DNA of 64,000 bases from Zoogloea sp. 1C4 (GCF_009469605.1 NZ_SSXU01000004.1:124001-188000), one strand, 5' to 3'; shown: positions 8,291 to 22,470, counted from the first letter of the stretch. The notes: a model not told the origin generated them from the sequence alone. Numbers and translations: made by a program.

Positions 8291-8884
8291 ATGGACACCA
8301 TCGCACCACCCCAGCCAGCCCCCCACCCGGCCAGCGCGCCGCCCGGTGATCTGGCGATCTGGTTCTTCATCCTCGCCGAGCTGCTCGCCTTCGGAGTCTT
8401 CTTTGCAGCCTATGCCTTCGGGCGCGCCCACAACGTCGAGCTCTTCAACACGATGCAGGAGACCCTCGACCGCCAGGCCGGTGCATTCAACACGGTGCTG
8501 CTGATCACCGGCAGCTGGTGCGTGGCCCGCGCGGTCGAGGCTGTCGGGCGGGCCCGCTCGCAGACCGGCGCCCGCTGGCTGCTGGCCGGCATTGCCTGCG
8601 GCGGCGGCTTTCTGGTGGTGAAGGGCTTTGAATACGCGGCCAAGTTTGGTGCGGGCATCAACCTGTCCACCAACACTTTCTACATGTTCTACCTGTCGCT
8701 CACCTTCTTCCACTTCATGCACGTCATCCTCGGGCTGGTGATCCTCACCGCCCTGTGGTGGAAGACCCGCCAGGGCGACTACGGCCCGGACAACATGAAC
8801 GGCATCGAAACCGGCGCGGCCTACTGGCACATGGTCGATCTAGTGTGGATCGTGCTGTTTCCGCTCGTCTACGTGATGCGCTGA
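8291..8884 (+). CDS. norE: NorE, cytochrome c oxidase subunit III-like NO reductase accessory protein
   Basis: A 197-residue membrane protein of the cytochrome oxidase subunit III family with five hydrophobic segments. DLAIWFFILAELLAFGVFF opens the first segment, and FFHFMHVILGL and WHMVDLVWIVLFPLVY are typical. The short form without the two N-terminal helices, and the neighbours norF and norQ, identify it as NorE, which supports NO reductase activity. There is no clear ribosome-binding site before the ATG, and the FNR-type box sits so close that the transcript may be nearly leaderless. The catalytic subunits norCB are about 9 kb away on the other strand. Confidence 0.88.
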   Translation: MDTIAPPQPAPHPASAPPGDLAIWFFILAELLAFGVFFAAYAFGRAHNVELFNTMQETLDRQAGAFNTVLLITGSWCVARAVEAVGRARSQTGARWLLAGIACGGGFLVVKGFEYAAKFGAGINLSTNTFYMFYLSLTFFHFMHVILGLVILTALWWKTRQGDYGPDNMNGIETGAAYWHMVDLVWIVLFPLVYVMR

Positions 8885-8893
8885 GGGATTGCG

Positions 8894-9154
8894 ATGAACA
8901 CCCGACACCTCAACATCGTGCTGGTCGTGCTGCTCGCCGCCACCGTCGCCACCTTCGAGATCGGCGAGCGCGGCGGCGCCGGAACGGCCGCGATGGCCGC
9001 GCTGCTCACCATCAGCTTCATCAAGGGCCGCCTCGTGGTGCTCGACTTCATGGGCCTGCGCGGGGTCAAATTCTTCTGGCGCGGCCTGCTGCTCGGCTGG
9101 CTGCTGCTCGTCTCGACGCTGATCGCCGTCGCCTACTGGATCTCCATCCCATGA
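8894..9154 (+). CDS. norF: NorF-like small membrane protein
   Basis: An 86-residue protein with three hydrophobic segments (residues about 6-22, 30-50 and 62-84), related to the prokaryotic cytochrome c oxidase subunit IV group. The central GRLVVLDFMGLRG loop is typical of NorF. It follows norE after nine bases and its TGA overlaps the ATG of norQ (ATGA), which indicates translational coupling. In denitrifiers NorF is needed for full NO reductase activity, though its mechanism is unclear. Confidence 0.82.
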   Translation: MNTRHLNIVLVVLLAATVATFEIGERGGAGTAAMAALLTISFIKGRLVVLDFMGLRGVKFFWRGLLLGWLLLVSTLIAVAYWISIP

Positions 9155-9948
9155 ATGCCCCGATGACCACCAACATCCCGTTCTACGAAGCCGCCGGCAA
9201 CGAAGTGGAAGTCTTCGAGCAGGCCTGGAAAAACCGCCTGCCGCTGCTCATCAAGGGCCCCACCGGCGTGGGCAAGACCCGCTTCGTCGCCCACATGGCG
9301 GCGCGGCTGGGGCTGCCGCTATACACCGTGGCCTGCCACGACGATCTCACCGCGGCCGATCTGGTCGGCCGCCACCTGCTGGGCGACGGTCAGACGGTGT
9401 GGTGCGACGGCCCGCTGACCCGCGCGGTACGCGAAGGTGGCATCTGTTACCTGGATGAAGTGGTCGAAGCCCGCCGCGACACCACCGTGGTGATCCACCC
9501 GCTCGCCGACGACCGCCGCGTGCTGCCCATCGAGCGCACGGGCGAGCTGCTGCACGCGCCCGACAACTTCATGCTGGTGATGTCCTACAACCCGGGCTAC
9601 CAGAACTTCCTGAAGGGCCTCAAGCCCTCCACCCGCCAGCGCTTCATCAGCCTGCGCTTCGAGTTTCCGAGCGCCGCGCGGGAGGAGTCCATCCTGCTGG
9701 GCGAAGCCGCCTGCGACCCGATGCTGGCGAAGCAGCTCGTCTCCATCGCTGCCCGCCTGCGCAGCCTGAAAGATGTGGATCTGGAAGAAGTGGTGTCCAC
9801 CCGCCTGCTGGTTTATGCGGCCAAGCTGGTGAAGGTCGGCCTCGACCCCATCGAAGCCTGCCGCTCGGCGCTGGTGGAAAGCCTCACTGACGACACCGAC
9901 GTGGCCGACGCGCTGCTGGAGGTGGTGAGGGCAACGTTCGGGCGGTGA
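9151..9948 (+). CDS. norQ: NorQ, MoxR-type AAA+ ATPase
   Basis: A 265-residue AAA+ ATPase of the NorQ/CbbQ/NirQ family. Walker A is GPTGVGKT (near residue 32), Walker B is ICYLDEV (near residue 103), and sensor I lies in LVMSYNPGYQN. NorQ works with the von Willebrand factor protein NorD to insert the non-haem iron of NorB. No norD follows; the gene is succeeded by an opposite-strand unknown gene, so norD must lie outside the window. The ATG at 9151 overlaps the norF stop codon. Confidence 0.92.
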   Translation: MNAPMTTNIPFYEAAGNEVEVFEQAWKNRLPLLIKGPTGVGKTRFVAHMAARLGLPLYTVACHDDLTAADLVGRHLLGDGQTVWCDGPLTRAVREGGICYLDEVVEARRDTTVVIHPLADDRRVLPIERTGELLHAPDNFMLVMSYNPGYQNFLKGLKPSTRQRFISLRFEFPSAAREESILLGEAACDPMLAKQLVSIAARLRSLKDVDLEEVVSTRLLVYAAKLVKVGLDPIEACRSALVESLTDDTDVADALLEVVRATFGR

Positions 9949-9969
9949 CGGCGGGCGGCATCGCGAGCA

Positions 9970-10431
9970 CTAACGCTGCGGCGGCGCAAGCACGAGACGA
10001 ACACCTGCGGCCTCAGCGAGGGCTGCAAGACGGCTGCGCTGCGCCTCATCGTCCAGCACCACGAGCAAAGACACGTCGGACACAGCCTTACCCTTGACGT
10101 CCTCCAACGCCCGGGCAACTGTTGCTGCAGTCAGGGCGTCATCGTCGCCGACAACCCCCAAGACCTTCACTTTAAATTTGCCCTCAAAAAACTGCCGCAC
10201 GACACCGGAATTCCCTGAGGGAACGCCGGAATTGAGGGCGCCGACCATCAGCATCGTGGCGAGCGCATTATTGGCCTCCTCAATGCTGACCACAGTCACC
10301 GAGTTCTGACCCTGCTCGGCCGCCAGCCCCATGATCCGCTGGTGCTTGGTTTGAGACAGCGGATCAGCAAGTGCGACAACCGAAATCAGGCTGGCAACCA
10401 GAACAACCAGCAAGTTACGCAAGCAAAACAT
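9970..10431 (-). CDS. Hypothetical exported protein
   Basis: A protein of 153 residues if started at MFCLRNLLVV (10431). The first 23 residues are a convincing signal peptide ending ALADP. The mature part has alternating short strands and helices (KVKVLGVVGDDDALTA, SLLVVLDDEAQ) and no cysteine or catalytic motif that I recognise. It could be a small periplasmic alpha/beta protein. The frame is open to an ATG at 10470, but that extension weakens the signal peptide. Neither start has a good ribosome-binding site. The base composition here is less GC-rich than in the flanking genes, which hints at recent acquisition together with the next gene. Confidence 0.65.
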   Translation of the reverse strand: MFCLRNLLVVLVASLISVVALADPLSQTKHQRIMGLAAEQGQNSVTVVSIEEANNALATMLMVGALNSGVPSGNSGVVRQFFEGKFKVKVLGVVGDDDALTAATVARALEDVKGKAVSDVSLLVVLDDEAQRSRLAALAEAAGVRLVLAPPQR

Positions 10432-10530
10432 ATATAAATAACACCAGCAATGAATTAAGCCATTCATCATACCCGATGTTATTTACGACGATCAAATACA
10501 GCAGCGATCAGCGCAGAGGTGGAAACCCAC

Positions 10531-11112
10531 TCAATCCACTTTCGCTATGTGCTTGCGACCCGTTTGCGTGCGCGCCAGCTTGCCGTCGCGCATCAGCAGC
10601 CCGATCACGCTGTACGACAGATAGTCCTTCGACCCGCCGCCATAGTCGCTGCGCAGCCCCAGCAGGCTGGCGGCGTCGGAATTGGAGATGCCCTGCGGGT
10701 TGGCCTTGGCCAGTTCGAGCACGGCATCCTTGAGCAGCGCCAGTCCGATCTGCGCCTTCTCCCGGACACCCGCGGGCACAACCACGGCCGGCCGGCTCTT
10801 GCGAGCAAGCCCGGTTGGCATGACGGCATTGGTGAGCAGCCCGCCGGTTTCAAGCGTTCCGAACGCGGCGATCAGCTCGGCCTCGATCTTGAGCGCCTGC
10901 GCCTCTGTGAGCGCATCCACCAGCCGGGCCACCAGCACCTTGCCGCCCGCAGCTTCGATCTCCCGGATCCGCCGGCCCTTGGGCGAATCGTCGGGATTGA
11001 CCAGATGGTCGTAGGAGCGCGTGCCGGTGCCCTTGCCGATGTAAAACGGCATGGCCGGCGATTGCCGGGGGTCTTTCAGTGCATAGACGTAGTACGACGT
11101 ATCGGTGCTCAT
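10531..11112 (-). CDS. GIY-YIG nuclease-domain protein
   Basis: A 193-residue protein. The N-terminal half resembles the LEM-3-like GIY-YIG fold: YYVYALKDP, then PFYIGKGTGTRSYDH, then the Arg and Glu expected in the catalytic helix (KIEAELIAAFG). The C-terminal part (from about residue 100) has a helical segment and a likely winged-helix (SNSDAASLLGLRSDYGG and LLMRDGKLARTQ). Nuclease activity or DNA binding is likely but its target is unknown. The start is MSTDTSYYVYAL at 11112. The gene ends 60 bases from the neighbouring exported-protein gene, and metH starts its stop region 26 bases upstream. Confidence 0.8.
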   Translation of the reverse strand: MSTDTSYYVYALKDPRQSPAMPFYIGKGTGTRSYDHLVNPDDSPKGRRIREIEAAGGKVLVARLVDALTEAQALKIEAELIAAFGTLETGGLLTNAVMPTGLARKSRPAVVVPAGVREKAQIGLALLKDAVLELAKANPQGISNSDAASLLGLRSDYGGGSKDYLSYSVIGLLMRDGKLARTQTGRKHIAKVD

Positions 11113-11138
11113 GCTCGCCCCCAGGCAAAGGCGGTCTG

Positions 11139-14852
<3,714 letters not shown>

Positions 14853-14888
14853 GGCGGTTCCTAATAAAATCGGCCGGGGCGCGCAAAG

Positions 14889-14930
14889 AAAAACGGCGCA
14901 ACAAACCGGTGAAGGTTTGTGAGCGCCGTT
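14889..14930 (-). terminator. Riboswitch-controlled intrinsic terminator in the metH leader
   Basis: On the minus strand the sequence AACGGCGC-T-CACAAACC, a short loop, then GGTTTGTTGCGCCGTT forms a long hairpin followed by a short T run. Its 5' arm is the same AACGGCGCTC that forms the pseudoknot of the SAH riboswitch. The two folds therefore exclude each other, so bound SAH should block termination and turn metH on. Confidence 0.75.
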
Positions 14931-14993
14931 GATCGGTTGCCGAGCCTGGCCTGCTGGATCGAGGGGATCAGCAGGTCGCAACGCTCCTCGGCA
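14921..14993 (-). ncRNA. S-adenosylhomocysteine (SAH) riboswitch in front of metH
   Basis: Read on the minus strand, the leader shows the conserved SAH riboswitch elements in order: GCCGAGGAGCGTTGCGACC, a variable hairpin (CTGCTGATC and GATCCAGCAG), CCAGGCTCGGCAACC, then AACGGCGCTC. P1 pairs CCGAG with CTCGG and the pseudoknot pairs GAGCG with CGCTC. SAH riboswitches are known in Beta- and Gammaproteobacteria before ahcY, metH and metF. They turn genes on when SAH accumulates, which is logical for recycling homocysteine. Confidence 0.9.
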
Positions 14994-15001
14994 AGCGACG
15001 G

Positions 15002-15007
15002 ATTTTA
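15002..15007 (-). promoter_or_regulatory. Putative -10 element of the metH leader promoter
   Basis: TAAAAT on the minus strand lies about seven bases before the 5' end of the SAH aptamer, so transcription would begin exactly at the riboswitch. It overlaps the stop codon of the upstream gene. The -35 region is poor. Confidence 0.4.
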
Positions 15008-15250
15008 CAAGGCTTTCGACGTATCCGCCAGCAGTGCGCGGGCGTCGTCGCGCCACCAGCCGAGGGCCGCGTAGAAGCCCTCCCATACGCAGCCGTTGCA
15101 GCCGCGGCCGCAGCAGGCGGTGGGCGGCGGCGGCGGATTGCGGTGGTCGAGCCCGCGCCCGGCGAGGCGCTCGCGGATGGCGGCGATCTGCGCTTCGGCC
15201 TCGGCCAGGCTGGCGGGCCGGAAATCAAAAGGGTCGGCGGCGGCGTTCAT
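15005..15250 (-). CDS. Oxidoreductase-like domain protein (small Cys-rich)
   Basis: An 81-residue protein with the motif [18 protein letters not shown] followed by EGFYAAL, which matches the 'oxidoreductase-like, N-terminal' family seen in proteobacteria and mitochondria. Four cysteines (CC...C..C) suggest a metal or redox site. The start [10 protein letters not shown] at 15250 is where similarity begins; the upstream frame is not supported. The gene ends at the metH promoter. Biochemical function is not established for the family. Confidence 0.8.
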   Translation of the reverse strand: MNAAADPFDFRPASLAEAEAQIAAIRERLAGRGLDHRNPPPPPTACCGRGCNGCVWEGFYAALGWWRDDARALLADTSKAL

Positions 15251-15396
15251 CGGCGGCTCGGGCAGAAAAGGGGGCGAACATATCACCGGCGGCCAGCCGG
15301 CGAAAGCGCCCGCCCGCCGCCCGTTCATCTGCCCGTCATTGCCCGACAGCCGGTGGGGCCGTAGAATCCCGCCCGACACGCCATCGGGAAAGCACC

Positions 15397-16341
15397 TTGG
15401 AACCCGTCCATAACATCGTCTTCTTTGGCGAAACCCTGCCGGGCTACGACCGCAGCGTCGCCCGCATGCAGCTCCAGACCCTGCTCGGATGTTCCCACCA
15501 GACCATCCATCAGGTGTTCTCGGGCCAGCGCGTGCGTCTGCGCAAGGGCCTCTCCGCCGTCGAGGCCCAGCGCTACGAGCTGCGCCTGAAGGGCATCGGC
15601 CTGAAGGTGGCCATCGACCCACCCCTGCCGCCCGACATGCTGGACAAGCGCCTCAGCGCCGCCCGCGATGACACCACCCGCAGCAGCGCCTCGGGCCTGC
15701 CCCAGGTAGTCTGCCCGGCCTGTGGCGAGACCCAGCCCCTGCGCACCGTGTGCCGGGCGTGCTCGATCAACATGCCGGGATTTCTGGCCGCCCAGGCGGC
15801 CAAGAGCGCCAACGCCGCCCAGCCCCAGGGCGCGATGGACAAGACGGTGCCGGTTGCCAGCGAATTCCTCGGCGTCGGACTCAACGGGCGCTTCGGTCGC
15901 GGCCTGATGTTCCAGAGCTTCCTCGTGGGTCTGACCGCCATCAACCTGGGCCTCATCGCGCTCTTCACGCTCGGCTCCATGCCCCTGTGCGTGCTGGCCG
16001 GAGTCGCCGGCGGGCTCTTCAAGATCCGCGCCCTCATCCGCCGCAGCCACGATCTGGACTGGCGTGGATGGGTGTGGCTGGCCCAGCTGGTGCCTGTGCT
16101 CGGGCTGTATTTCACCTTCAAGCTGGCCTTCTGGCCCGGCCGCGCGGATGCCAACGAATGGGGCCCGCACCGACGCACCAGCCTGCCGGCCTTCCTGCTG
16201 GCGCTGGCCGCATACCTGGGCAGCCTCGGCTATCTGGCCCACGTCGCGCCGGCCGATGCGCCGCTGCTGCCGGGCGACGACGCAGGCGCCGTGTTCACCC
16301 GCGGGGCTGCACCGTCCGCCCCGGGCCGGGCGGCCGGCTGA
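15397..16341 (+). CDS. DUF805-type membrane protein with N-terminal domain and zinc ribbon
   Basis: A 314-residue protein if started at TTG 15397 (MEPVHNIVFF...), with GGGAAA upstream; a later ATG at 15466 would cut the N-terminal domain. Residues 1-75 form an unrecognised small domain that ends with a leucine-rich helix (QRYELRLKGIGLKV). A zinc ribbon follows (CPACGETQ, then CRACSINMP). From about residue 165 there are four to five hydrophobic segments with the DUF805 hallmark IRRSHDLDWRGWVWL and the end GRADANEWGPHR. The combination suggests a membrane protein with a cytoplasmic sensing head. Function unknown. Confidence 0.75.
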   Translation: MEPVHNIVFFGETLPGYDRSVARMQLQTLLGCSHQTIHQVFSGQRVRLRKGLSAVEAQRYELRLKGIGLKVAIDPPLPPDMLDKRLSAARDDTTRSSASGLPQVVCPACGETQPLRTVCRACSINMPGFLAAQAAKSANAAQPQGAMDKTVPVASEFLGVGLNGRFGRGLMFQSFLVGLTAINLGLIALFTLGSMPLCVLAGVAGGLFKIRALIRRSHDLDWRGWVWLAQLVPVLGLYFTFKLAFWPGRADANEWGPHRRTSLPAFLLALAAYLGSLGYLAHVAPADAPLLPGDDAGAVFTRGAAPSAPGRAAG

Positions 16342-16374
16342 ACAACATCGGCTTGACGGGACGATAATCCGCTC

Positions 16375-17796
16375 ATGACTGCCCCCCTGCCCCCCTGGCT
16401 GGAAGACTTCCGGGCGCGCCACGACGCGACGGTGATCGAGACCCACATCTCGTGGCTGCTGCTGGCCGGCGCGCTGGCCTGGAAGATCAAGAAGCCGATC
16501 AGCCTGCCCTTTCTCGATTACGGCAACACCGCGCGCCGACGCTGCTGCTGCGAGGCGGAACTGCGCCTCAACCGGCAGTTCGCGCCGGATCTATACCTGG
16601 GCACGGAGGCCATCGGCCACAGCGACGACGGCGAGGAATGGGCCGTGCGGATGCGCCGCTTCCCCGAAGCCCAGCGCCTCGACCGCGTGTGCGCCCACGG
16701 CCACCTGCGGCTCGACCAGCTGTCGGCCCTGGCTGCCACCCTGCACCGCTTTCACACCCGCACTGCGGTGGCCGGCCCCGAGAGCCCCTTCGGTGAGCCG
16801 GCGCAGGTGTTCGCCCAGGCCATCGAGAACTTCACCGAGCTCGTCACCCTGGCGCCAGCGCACGCCGATCGCCTCGCCGCGCTCGAAGCCTGGACCCGCG
16901 ACGAGTTCGCGCGCGTCCGCTCAACCCTCGCCGCCCGCAAGGCAGCCGGCCGGGTGCGTGAATGCCACGGCGACCTGCACCTGGGCAATCTGGTGCTGCT
17001 GGACGACCGGATCACGCCCTTCGACTGCATCGAGTTCAACGACAGCCTGCGCTGGATCGACGTGGCTTCCGAGATCGCCTTCACCTACATCGACCTTCTC
17101 GACCACCGGCGCCCCGATCTGGCCACCTGGCTGCTCAACGAATGGCTGACCGTCTCGGGCGATTTCGAGGCCATGAAGGTGCTGCGCTTCTATGCGGTGT
17201 ATAGGGCGATGGTGCGGGCCAAGGTGGCCGGGCTGGGCGGCGAGCGCGAAGGCGTGGACGCCTATCTGCGCCTCGCCGGCGAGATCGCATCCCCGCCGCC
17301 ACCGCGGCTCACCATCACCTTCGGGGTGTCCGGCTCGGGCAAGACCACCGCCAGCGCCGATCTGCTCCTCGCCGATGCAAGCGCCACCACCCTGCGCCTG
17401 CGCTCGGATGTGGAGCGCAAAAGGCTGTTCGGCCTCGGCCCCCTGGGCGACAGCCGCACGGTGCCCGGCGGCATCTACACCCCGGACAGCACCCTGCGCA
17501 CCTACACCATGCTCCACGATACCACCGGGCTGCTGTTGTCGGCCGGCTGGTCGGTGGTGGTGGATGCGGCCTTCCTGCGGCGCGACGAACGGACGAGTTT
17601 CCTCGCCCTCGCCAGCGCCAACGGCGCCCGGATGGACATCCTGGCCTGTTCGGCGCCCGACAGCGAACTCCGCCGCCGCCTGCTGGCGCGTCACGGGGAT
17701 GCGTCGGAAGCCACCGTCGATGTGCTCGACCGGCAGCTTCGCTGGATGGAGACGCTGGACGCCGACGAACTGGCCCGGGTGGTCGGGCCGGCCTGA
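16375..17796 (+). CDS. Two-domain kinase: aminoglycoside-phosphotransferase-like plus P-loop kinase
   Basis: A 473-residue fusion known from many proteobacteria (COG2187 followed by COG0645). The N-terminal part has the protein-kinase-like pattern: KIKKPISLPFLDY, then the catalytic loop ECHGDLHLGNLVLLD and FDCIEFND. The C-terminal part begins at about residue 310 with Walker A FGVSGSGKTT and carries Arg-rich lid sequences (LRLRSDVERKRLFG). Both halves appear intact. The substrate is unknown. The start ATG lies 33 bases after the previous stop codon. The gene ends directly next to the stop of the opposite-strand gene. Confidence 0.85.
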   Translation: MTAPLPPWLEDFRARHDATVIETHISWLLLAGALAWKIKKPISLPFLDYGNTARRRCCCEAELRLNRQFAPDLYLGTEAIGHSDDGEEWAVRMRRFPEAQRLDRVCAHGHLRLDQLSALAATLHRFHTRTAVAGPESPFGEPAQVFAQAIENFTELVTLAPAHADRLAALEAWTRDEFARVRSTLAARKAAGRVRECHGDLHLGNLVLLDDRITPFDCIEFNDSLRWIDVASEIAFTYIDLLDHRRPDLATWLLNEWLTVSGDFEAMKVLRFYAVYRAMVRAKVAGLGGEREGVDAYLRLAGEIASPPPPRLTITFGVSGSGKTTASADLLLADASATTLRLRSDVERKRLFGLGPLGDSRTVPGGIYTPDSTLRTYTMLHDTTGLLLSAGWSVVVDAAFLRRDERTSFLALASANGARMDILACSAPDSELRRRLLARHGDASEATVDVLDRQLRWMETLDADELARVVGPA

Positions 17797-18108
17797 CTAG
17801 CGCAGGGAACCCACGTAGCGATCCACCGGATGGGTCGCCGCCGGCCGGCTGGCACGCAGCCGCTCCAGCAGGCTGGCGCGGGCCGGGGCGTCGCTTTCCG
17901 GGGGCGGGTCGAGTTCCATGGCCGCCCGCAGGCGGCCGCACAGCTCGATGAGTTCGGCGTGGCCAGTTTCACCGGCGAGCCGCACGATCTCCCGGGCGTA
18001 TTCCTTGTTGCTACGCATGTACTCCACATCGGTGATGCGGTTGGTCACCCGGCGCATGAGCACATGAATGCGGCCGAGCAGGCCGAGAATGACGGAATCC
18101 GATTCCAT
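17797..18108 (-). CDS. Hypothetical 103-residue protein
   Basis: A small, largely helical soluble protein with no signal peptide, cysteine pair or known motif; it has one Cys in IELCGRLR. The N-terminal half has a mixed charge pattern (RRVTNRITDVEYMRSNKEYA) and the C-terminal part is rich in Pro and Ala. The ATG at 18108 is preceded by AGAGAG. Convergent with the kinase gene at zero distance. Function unknown. Confidence 0.65.
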   Translation of the reverse strand: MESDSVILGLLGRIHVLMRRVTNRITDVEYMRSNKEYAREIVRLAGETGHAELIELCGRLRAAMELDPPPESDAPARASLLERLRASRPAATHPVDRYVGSLR

Positions 18109-18342
18109 GACTGCTCTCTCTGATGTAGGTTTTTAACAAACCCACAGCAAATGCCGTGCCGCCCTGAAACCACGGAAATCCGGGCCTGCGCAGCACGGAA
18201 ACGCCCCATGACGAAGCATTCCGGATGGCTGAAGCACCGCCGTGGTGCATGAAAGCACTTTGCCACCCTGAATGATGCTGCCTGCACCATGTCATGCCGG
18301 AAACCACCCCCGAAATGGGCATCGCGCACCGCACTACTCGAC

Positions 18343-18373
18343 CAAAAACGAAAAGCCCGGCTTGCGCCGGGCT
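18343..18373 (-). terminator. Rho-independent terminator after norB
   Basis: On the minus strand AGCCCGGCGCAAGCCGGGCT is followed by TTTCGTTTTTGG. The stem is seven to eight GC-rich pairs. It lies about 30 bases after the norB stop codon. Confidence 0.85.
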
Positions 18374-18402
18374 CGTCGTACCAACTTACCACCTGAAACA
18401 GC

Positions 18403-20236
<1,834 letters not shown>

Positions 20237-20310
20237 GGAACCTCCCTGGATGGCATCGCTGCACGACGCAGCTTGGCCGGGATGGTGCGGGCTGGAGGGG
20301 GGACGAGTCC

Positions 20311-20324
20311 TTGATGGCGGTCAA
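20311..20324 (-). promoter_or_regulatory. FNR/DNR/NNR-type box upstream of norC
   Basis: On the minus strand TTGACCGCCATCAA is a match to the TTGAY-N4-RTCAA consensus of CRP/FNR-family regulators of denitrification. With activation from -41.5 the transcript would start about 40 bases before the norC ATG. Confidence 0.7.
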
Positions 20325-20442
20325 GCGGGCCGGGCAGTGGCAGCACCTGACGCCCGCGAGCAGGCGGGAGCCCGCGCCACGACTGCGTTCTGGCGGCAGC
20401 CGCGGGGATGACAAAGGAACGGATTAAGGCTAATTCGGCCGT

Positions 20443-22470
20443 TCAGCCGAGCTCGGAAGCCCGTTGCCGCAGCCAGCAGAGGACGGTCGAGAAGACCCGG
20501 TCAGGATCGATCGGCTTGGCGATGAAGTCGTCCATGCCGGCAGCCAGGCACCGCGCCCGGTCTTCGGCGAAGGCGTTGGCGGTCATGGCGACGATGGGGA
20601 TGTTCCGGCCCTGGAGCAGTTCGCGGATCTGCCGCGTGGCCTCCAGGCCGTCCATGTTGGGCATCTGCATGTCCATCAGGATCAGGTCGTACCCGGCGTC
20701 CTGCGCCACCCGCCGCACCGCCTCGGCGCCGTCCTCGGCGGTGTCAACCTGCAGGCCGGCGCCGACCAGCATCAGTTCAGCGATCTCACGGTTGATGGGC
20801 TCGTCGTCGGCGAGGAGAACCCTCCGTCCGGCAAAGGACTCCGTGAGGGTGGCCTCGGCGTCAGCGTCAGCGTCGAAGTGCACCGCAGGCAGACCGGCAC
20901 GCTGACCACGCCCCAGCCGCGCAGTGAACCAGAAGGTGCTGCCCACCCCCGGACAGCTGGATGCGCCCGCAGCCCCGCCCATCCGCTCCGCCAGTTCGCG
21001 GGTGATCGCCAGCCCCAGGCCCGTCCCCCCGTGCTTGCGGGTCATGGTGTTGTCGGCCTGCTCGAAGGCGCGGAAGAGCCGGGACAGCACCTCCGGGTCG
21101 ATGCCGATGCCGGAGTCCTCGACCTCGAAACGCAGCAGGGCAGCGTCGGGGCTTTCCTCCAGCAGCTTCACCCTCAGGATCACGCTGCCGCCTTCGGTGA
21201 ACTTCACCGCGTTGGCCGCGTAATTGAGCAGCGCCTGCTGCAACAGCGTGGCGTCGCCCAGCAGATCGGCGGGCAGCGGATCGCACTGGGTGATCAGCCG
21301 CAGGCGCTTTTCGACGGCGCGGACATGGAGCATCGAGACGACGTTCTGCAGGACGCTCTCGACCCGCAGCGGCGCTTCGGACACGACGATCTTGCCGGCC
21401 TCGATCTTCGAGAGCTCGAGGACGCCATTGATGATCTTGAGGAGGTGCTCGCCCGCCCCCACCAGCTTGTCGAGCTGGGCAGCCTGCTCGGGCGTGAGCC
21501 CGCCGCGGCGGATGAGGTAGGCCATGCCGGTGATCGCGTTGAGCGGCGTGCGGATCTCATGGCTCATGTTGGCCAGAAAGGCACTCTTGGCCACGCTGGC
21601 GGCCTCGGCGGCCTCCTTGGCCTTCGACAGCTCGGCGGTCCGCTCGGCCACGAGCAGCTCCAGGCTGTCCCGATGACGGGCCAGCTCGTCCTGGGCGGCC
21701 TTGCTTTCGGTGATGTCGCGGGTGATCGACAGCAGGCAGGGTTCGCCGTTGAACTCCATCGGCGACACCGAGAACATGCCCCAGAAGATCTCCCCGTTCT
21801 TCTTGCGGAAACGGGCCTCCAGCCTGACCCGCGCCTGCTCCCGGCGCACCTTCTCGGCAAAGGACACGCGGTCGTTGGTGTCGGCCCAGATGCCAAGCTC
21901 CAGGGAGCTGCGGCCGATGAGCTCGTCGCGGCTGTATTGCGTGATGTCCACGAAAGCCTGGTTCACGTCCACGTAAACGCCGCCCGCCAGGGTCGTGATG
22001 GCGATCGCATCGAGGGTCGTCTGGAAGGCCGTGCGGTAGCACCGCTCGCTCGCTTCGATGGTCTGGATCGAGCGGACCACCTCGGTGACATCCCGGAAAT
22101 ACCAGATCCGGCCCAGCAGCTCGCCGTTGCCGGCCCGCCAGGGAATGGCATGCCCCCGGAGCGTTCGGCCATCCTTGAGGGGCACATCGCCGGAATCCAC
22201 CTGCTCCATGAGCGGAAGCACATGGCGCACCCATTCCTGAAAGTGAGCGGGCGCAACAATCCGCGACAACACCGCGTCGTAGATCGGATCGAATGGACTG
22301 CGGAATAGCGCGGCCAGCGGTCCGGGCGGACGGGGCACGCCCCACACCGAGAAGAAACGCTCGTTGACGGCGACGAGGCGATTTTCCCGATCTGCCGCCA
22401 GCACGCCGTCCTCCGAGCCTTCGAGGATCGCGCTCAGCAGGCAGGCCTGGGATTCGTCATCATTCCGCAT
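20443..22470 (-). CDS. Soluble hybrid sensor histidine kinase (PAS-PAS-HisKA-HATPase-REC)
   Basis: A 675-residue cytoplasmic protein without membrane segments. Two PAS domains (residues about 10-130 and 135-255) are followed by a coiled coil and the dimerisation helix with the phospho-acceptor His in [16 protein letters not shown]. The ATPase boxes are NAVKFTEGG (N), [10 protein letters not shown] (G1) and [10 protein letters not shown] (G2). The C-terminal receiver has [13 protein letters not shown] and FIAKPID. The PAS ligand is unknown; no Cys or His cluster for haem or iron-sulfur binding is clear. The position between norCB and nap suggests a link to nitrogen-oxide respiration, but it could act elsewhere. 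No separate output regulator is adjacent. Confidence 0.9.
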   Translation of the reverse strand: MRNDDESQACLLSAILEGSEDGVLAADRENRLVAVNERFFSVWGVPRPPGPLAALFRSPFDPIYDAVLSRIVAPAHFQEWVRHVLPLMEQVDSGDVPLKDGRTLRGHAIPWRAGNGELLGRIWYFRDVTEVVRSIQTIEASERCYRTAFQTTLDAIAITTLAGGVYVDVNQAFVDITQYSRDELIGRSSLELGIWADTNDRVSFAEKVRREQARVRLEARFRKKNGEIFWGMFSVSPMEFNGEPCLLSITRDITESKAAQDELARHRDSLELLVAERTAELSKAKEAAEAASVAKSAFLANMSHEIRTPLNAITGMAYLIRRGGLTPEQAAQLDKLVGAGEHLLKIINGVLELSKIEAGKIVVSEAPLRVESVLQNVVSMLHVRAVEKRLRLITQCDPLPADLLGDATLLQQALLNYAANAVKFTEGGSVILRVKLLEESPDAALLRFEVEDSGIGIDPEVLSRLFRAFEQADNTMTRKHGGTGLGLAITRELAERMGGAAGASSCPGVGSTFWFTARLGRGQRAGLPAVHFDADADAEATLTESFAGRRVLLADDEPINREIAELMLVGAGLQVDTAEDGAEAVRRVAQDAGYDLILMDMQMPNMDGLEATRQIRELLQGRNIPIVAMTANAFAEDRARCLAAGMDDFIAKPIDPDRVFSTVLCWLRQRASELG

